From Limnochordia bacterium (lineage in GTDB: Bacteria > Bacillota > Limnochordia > Darwinibacteriales > DTU012), in NCBI GenBank assembly GCA_007116145.1, contig SKJB01000017.1:1-48658 (forward strand): a DNA stretch of 48,658 bases. Reading direction: 5' to 3'. Positions 45,025-48,658 of this stretch are shown piece by piece (the first letter of the stretch is position 1; each line of letters opens with the position of its first letter). The position numbers were made by a program, and so were the translations under genes. The notes under the pieces were generated by a model. It saw only the letters and a list, made by a program, of their open reading frames with translations, was not told the origin of the DNA and did no database searches.

Positions 45025-45741
45025 ATGAAACGGAAGATAATCCATATAGAGAGGGATAAGTGTAATGGGTGTGGGCTTTGTATTGATGCTTGTCATGAAG
45101 GTGCTCTGAAACTCATAGATGGTAAGGCTGAGCTAGTATCAGACTCGTATTGTGACGGTTTGGGAGATTGTCTGCCCCAGTGTCCAACTGAGGCAATTTC
45201 CATTATTGAACGCGAAGCCGCAGAGTTTGATGAAGAAGCCGTAAATGCGCATCTGACTGCAAGGGCTGCAAATACGGTAAGTAAGGGATTTCGTGGGTAT
45301 TCAGGTACGTTGTTACAAGCGTTTGCCAGAGAAAAGTCAGAGGCAAGTCCAGTTGAAAAGGCACATACAGGTAAGTCCGAGTTGCGTCAGTGGCCCATTC
45401 AACTTCAACTTGTCCCGGTAAACGCCCCTTACTTTACTAATGCCCACTTGCTTGTAGCAGCAGATTGTACAGCGATTGCATATGGTAGTATTCACCAGGA
45501 TTTCATGAGAAACAGAGTGACCCTGATTGGTTGTCCCAAATTGGATGAGGTAGACTATGCTAGCAAACTAACGGAAATCCTTACCCAGAACGAAATAGCG
45601 AGTGTAACAGTATTGAAAATGGAGGTTCCTTGTTGTGGTGGTCTATCTGATGCAGTAAAGACAGCACTGCAGAACAGTGGTAAGATGATTTCTTGGACAG
45701 TAATCACCGTCAGTCTTGATGGCAGCATACTAGAGCATTAA
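45025..45741 (+). CDS. Ferredoxin-type iron-sulfur protein linked to Hcp
   Basis: 238 residues. The N-terminus carries a standard [4Fe-4S] motif CNGCGLCIDACHEG and a modified second one, YCDGLGDCLPQCP, where the first spacing is lengthened. The C-terminal part (about 100-238) contains VAADCTAIAYGSIHQDF, LIGCPKLDEVDYASKL and VPCCGGLSDAV, conserved Cys that may hold another cluster. Homologues sit next to hcp in clostridia and probably pass electrons to it. AGGAGG precedes the ATG. hcp follows after 38 nt. Confidence 0.88.
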   Translation: MKRKIIHIERDKCNGCGLCIDACHEGALKLIDGKAELVSDSYCDGLGDCLPQCPTEAISIIEREAAEFDEEAVNAHLTARAANTVSKGFRGYSGTLLQAFAREKSEASPVEKAHTGKSELRQWPIQLQLVPVNAPYFTNAHLLVAADCTAIAYGSIHQDFMRNRVTLIGCPKLDEVDYASKLTEILTQNEIASVTVLKMEVPCCGGLSDAVKTALQNSGKMISWTVITVSLDGSILEH

Positions 45742-45779
45742 TTCTAGAGACAATACAAAAATACGGAGGTCGAAGTGTT

Positions 45780-47345
45780 ATGCAAAGCATGTTTTGTTTT
45801 CAATGCGAACAAGCAGCTAGTGGAACAGGATGTACGAAAATCGGGGTCTGCGGAAAACAGCCAGAAGTCGCCAATAAGCAAGATGAACTGACCTGCGCTC
45901 TAATTGGTTTGGCCCAGGCGGCCAAGGGGAAGAAACCACAGGCTAGTGTAGATGAAGTGGTCATGCGTTCACTGTTTGCAACCGTGACGAATGTCAGTTT
46001 TGATGGAGATCAAATAGACGCACTAGCGCGAGAGGTAGAGCGGGAGAAGCGGTTATTAGGTAGCGCCCCGAACTTCCCTCTAGAGGATCTATGGGAGGGA
46101 GAAACTGATGTAGTATCGCTGCGATCCACATTGCTACTAGGAATGCGGGGGATGGCAGCCTATGCCCACCACGCTTATATGCTTGGCCACAGTGATCCAG
46201 AAGTGACTGAATGGTTCTATACTGGTCTGCGCGCGCTAGGAGAAGAGCATACGGTTGATGGATGGCTCAGTATCTTAATGGAATTCGGTAACATAAACTT
46301 GAAGTGTATGGGCCTTTTGGATGCGGCAAATACATCGACCTATGGACATCCAGTTCCTACAAAAGTAACAACAAGCGTGGCTAAGGGCCCCTTCATTGTG
46401 ATAACTGGCCATGACTTACTTGACCTTAAGCATTTGCTGGAGCAAACTGAAGGTAAGGGTATTAATGTCTACACCCATGGTGAAATGTTGCCAGCCCATG
46501 GATACCCAGAGCTAAATGAGTATGCTCATCTCAAAGGAAATTTTGGCAGTGCTTGGCAGAATCAGCAAAACGAATTTCATGATCTTCCAGCCCCCATTTT
46601 CTTTACAACAAATTGTTTGATGCCTCCCAAGACTAGCTATGCTGATCGGGTCTACACTACATCGGTGGTGGGCTATCCAGAAATGCAGCATATACGCGAT
46701 GGCATCGATGGCATCAAGGATTTCACTCCCATGATCGAGCAGGCTCTTGCTCTAGGTGGCTGGAATGAAGAGAAGAAGTTCACAGGGATTAACGGTGGTT
46801 CTACCTTAACAACTGGCTTTGCTAGAAATACGGTACTTGGCGTAGCTCCTCTGGTGATCGATGCAGTAAAAAATGGCGCAATCAGACATTTTTTCCTAGT
46901 AGGTGGATGTGATGGTGCCAAGCCAGGACGTAATTACTACACCGAGTTCGTACAAAAGACGCCTGACGATACGGTGATTCTCACCTTAGCTTGTGGTAAG
47001 TTCCGGTTTAATGACTTAGACCTCGGTGAGATTGGTGGTTTACCTCGCATCATGGATATGGGTCAATGTAACGATGCATACTCAGCAATTCAGGTGGCAG
47101 TAGCACTTTCACAAGCATTTGAGTGTGAAGTTAACGAGTTGCCGCTCACTTTGGTACTATCCTGGTATGAGCAGAAGGCTGTAGCTATCTTGTTGAGTCT
47201 TCTTGCGCTAGGTATCAAGAACATCTATCTTGGACCGACTCTTCCTGCATTCTTTTCCTCTAACGTACTAGCAGCTTTAGTAGAGAAATTTGATATCAAA
47301 CCAGTTAGCACTCCTGAACAGGATCTACAGGCAATCCTGGGATAG
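45780..47345 (+). CDS. hcp: Hydroxylamine reductase / hybrid-cluster protein
   Basis: 521 residues. The N-terminal [4Fe-4S] ligands are MFCFQCEQAASGTGCTKIG with the fourth Cys in GVCGKQ, the close spacing typical of strict anaerobes. Hybrid-cluster residues lie in ITGHDLLDL, THGEMLPAHGYP, FTTNCLMPP, GCDGAKPGR and LACGKFRFN. Hcp reduces NO or hydroxylamine and protects from nitrosative stress. The ATG at 45780 has GGAGGT 9 nt upstream. Confidence 0.95.
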   Translation: MQSMFCFQCEQAASGTGCTKIGVCGKQPEVANKQDELTCALIGLAQAAKGKKPQASVDEVVMRSLFATVTNVSFDGDQIDALAREVEREKRLLGSAPNFPLEDLWEGETDVVSLRSTLLLGMRGMAAYAHHAYMLGHSDPEVTEWFYTGLRALGEEHTVDGWLSILMEFGNINLKCMGLLDAANTSTYGHPVPTKVTTSVAKGPFIVITGHDLLDLKHLLEQTEGKGINVYTHGEMLPAHGYPELNEYAHLKGNFGSAWQNQQNEFHDLPAPIFFTTNCLMPPKTSYADRVYTTSVVGYPEMQHIRDGIDGIKDFTPMIEQALALGGWNEEKKFTGINGGSTLTTGFARNTVLGVAPLVIDAVKNGAIRHFFLVGGCDGAKPGRNYYTEFVQKTPDDTVILTLACGKFRFNDLDLGEIGGLPRIMDMGQCNDAYSAIQVAVALSQAFECEVNELPLTLVLSWYEQKAVAILLSLLALGIKNIYLGPTLPAFFSSNVLAALVEKFDIKPVSTPEQDLQAILG

Positions 47346-47650
47346 ACTTATTAGCCGATTCAGGTGATTAGCATATCCAATGCATGGGGTGATAAGGCAC
47401 TAGGCATGCCAGCATTCATTCTGCGGTGCTTTGAAAAGGCTCGATCGGTAGAGCAAGGGCCAGAGAACGGCACTCGGAATATCCGACCGTCTGGGAACGC
47501 AGGGGGTTTCAATTTCGACTCCCTGTTGTTACTGTACAATCCAAGTAGTAAAACTGCACCCGTACCACTATGATTATAGAGGATTTCACATTAATTGCAG
47601 AATATTTATTCATGTAATTAGTTTTTTCGTGAACCAAGGAGAGCACTAGA
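47346..47650. other. Intergenic stretch between hcp and the FGE-like gene
   Basis: 305 nt with no supportable gene. An open frame at 47364-47573 has no ribosome site and no familiar motif. The segment 47440-47550 has tRNA-like traits (GGTAGAGC with a GCTC partner, and a GGGGGTTTCAA...TTCGACTCCC arm), but no matching acceptor stem. No T-run terminator for hcp is found. Confidence 0.4.
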
Positions 47651-48271
47651 ATGTGGTTGCTGCGTAAGAATGTTTTGTTGATGAGCCTGCTTCTAAGCAC
47701 ATTACTGTTAACTGGGTGTGAAGACTTAGAGGGATTAGTAATCCAACAGGTAAAGCACTCCCTTAACAATGTTGCGTTTCATATGCGTTTAGTACCAGGT
47801 AGTCGTTTTCGTGAATTAGAGTTTGAATATCCTAGCAAGAGAATAGTTGATGGTAATTATTGGATAGCAGAAACACCAGTCACCTATGCACTGTGGTATG
47901 AGGTCATTACCTGGGCTAGAGGCAATGGTTATGTATTTGGTAATCCAGGAAGAGAAGGAAACTCATCGGTAACAGGATTAGCACCTACAGATAGGCAAAC
48001 AGAACCAGTAACAATGGTTAGTTGGCTCGATTGTGTAGTCTGGTTGAATGCACTCACAGAGTACTATAATCTTCTCCATGGGACAGAGTATACAAGGGTG
48101 TATTATGATGGAGATGGTGTTATTACAGATTCTAGGAACCTGTTAGCCTATGACTCGCTAGTGGAAATACATGCGAATACGGGCTTTCGCTTGCTTACAG
48201 GAGACGAACGGGAAGTAGCAGCACGCTATCTTGGGCCGTCAAAACCAACTGATCATCCCTTGAAATTATAG
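47651..48271 (+). CDS. FGE/SUMF1-like lipoprotein, interrupted by an in-frame stop
   Basis: 206 residues to the TAG at 48269. A signal peptide with lipobox (LLLSTLLLTGC, Cys at about 23) predicts export and lipid anchoring. The domain matches formylglycine-generating-enzyme-like proteins: MRLVPGSRF, IAETPVTYALWYEVI, VTMVSWLDCVVWLNALTEYY and GFRLLTGDEREVAARY. The frame continues in register after the TAG (FYWLPQNYVIGATDFYTNEA, to a further stop at 48437), so a complete protein has been broken by a nonsense codon. The catalytic Cys pair of true FGE would lie downstream and is not seen. These relatives are often carbohydrate- or surface-associated proteins with unknown activity. Confidence 0.75.
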   Translation: MWLLRKNVLLMSLLLSTLLLTGCEDLEGLVIQQVKHSLNNVAFHMRLVPGSRFRELEFEYPSKRIVDGNYWIAETPVTYALWYEVITWARGNGYVFGNPGREGNSSVTGLAPTDRQTEPVTMVSWLDCVVWLNALTEYYNLLHGTEYTRVYYDGDGVITDSRNLLAYDSLVEIHANTGFRLLTGDEREVAARYLGPSKPTDHPLKL

Positions 48272-48658
48272 GTCATAATAAGAAGAGGGTTCTATTGGTT
48301 ACCCCAGAATTATGTAATCGGAGCAACGGACTTCTACACTAATGAGGCTGCAACGGCAGCTGTTAGTTGGTACAAGGTAAATAGTAACAGACGTACCCAA
48401 GTAGTTGGGCAAAAACCTATAGATCGCATGAGGGGGTAGAAATGCCACGACCGAAACACATTTAATTAGTGATGAAAAGGATGCAACGGGTTTCCGCCTT
48501 CTCACAAGCAACGAGTGGGAATTAGCAGTGCGCACTACGCCAAGAGCAATGATTACCGTAGCGAGGAACCAGACCGTTCCAGGGATTGAGTATCCCGCAA
48601 ATAGTAGGATCTATTGGACTCCATTCGACTATGCCAGTGGTGCCACTGGGCCTGCCTG
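48272..48658 (+). pseudogene. Continuation and second partial copy of the FGE-like domain
   Basis: 48272-48439 continues the broken upstream gene in the same frame (VSWYKVNSNRRTQVVG) to a second stop. From about 48459 a different frame encodes ISDEKDATGFRLLTSNEWELA and later YWTPFDYASGATGPA, which repeat segments already present upstream, so this is a second FGE-like domain joined to the first with a deletion and frameshift. It runs off the end of the window. Confidence 0.65.

Noticed and set aside
47430-47550. Possible tRNA (D-arm-like and T-arm-like sequences)
   Set aside because: The acceptor stem ends do not pair and the anticodon arm is not formed, so at most a decayed or chance resemblance.

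Overview
The window reads as the chromosome of an anaerobic, probably spore-forming, low-to-mid G+C Gram-positive (Bacillota, Clostridia-like). The evidence is strong GGAGG-type ribosome sites with ATG, GTG and TTG starts, pyruvate formate-lyase with its radical-SAM activase, a flavodiiron protein, a hybrid-cluster protein (Hcp) under a Crp/Fnr-type regulator, a DUF3231 coat-like protein, a CvfB protein and FGE-type lipoproteins. I cannot name the genus from sequence alone. No rRNA, convincing tRNA or CRISPR array is visible.

Layout. 0-2.6 kb: the 3' part of a large surface protein with a Pro-Glu linker, its terminator, and what looks like the 5' end of a group IIC intron directly behind that terminator. 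2.6-8.4 kb: mixed single genes (eukaryote-type HisA, a lone ABC ATPase, a Gfo/Idh/MocA oxidoreductase, a crotonase, a degenerate Ser/Thr kinase, a DUF3231 protein, a DJ-1/PfpI protein). 8.4-14.2 kb: flavodiiron protein followed at 22 nt by a non-canonical GrpE/DnaK/J-protein module and CvfB, tightly packed, which I read as a stress operon. 14.5-25.7 kb: a complete branched-chain amino acid operon, ilvD-ilvB-ilvN-ilvC-leuA-cimA-(small ORF)-leuC-leuD-leuB; citramalate synthase supplies the isoleucine precursor from pyruvate, and no ilvA is present here. 25.7-28.7 kb: pflB-pflA, convergent to the leu genes and sharing a terminator with them.

From about 29 kb the window becomes accessory and eroded. 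It holds a VapBC-type toxin-antitoxin pair, a Fic protein with an HTH domain and a striking palindromic operator, an alpha/beta hydrolase, a ferredoxin gene missing most of its flavodoxin part, a lipid/carotenoid-like cluster (glycosyltransferase, PlsY-like acyltransferase, 5'-truncated desaturase, SnoaL-like protein), a broken esterase, a DUF523-DUF1722 protein convergent with a class II photolyase, IS1182-like debris, an internally deleted Rpn nuclease and a HEPN/MNT pair. Several of these genes show in-register internal deletions, a repeated style of decay.

The least familiar item is at 40.6-41.7 kb: a consensus-like promoter, a leader of about 400 nt with several hairpins, an 87-residue peptide with a double-glycine export leader, an inverted repeat, and then a 29-residue membrane peptide with a strong ribosome site. 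This resembles an undescribed secreted-peptide (bacteriocin or signal) locus, but no transporter or modification enzyme is near it.

The last part (44.2-48.7 kb) is a nitrosative-stress unit, a Crp/Fnr regulator divergent from a ferredoxin gene and hcp, with a TGTAGC-N4-GCTACA palindrome centred about 41.5 nt upstream of the inferred ferredoxin start. It is followed by a formylglycine-generating-enzyme-like lipoprotein gene interrupted by stop codons and a second partial copy running off the window. A second Fnr-like palindrome (TTGACTTAAGTCAA, 29046) has the same promoter geometry but no gene behind it.
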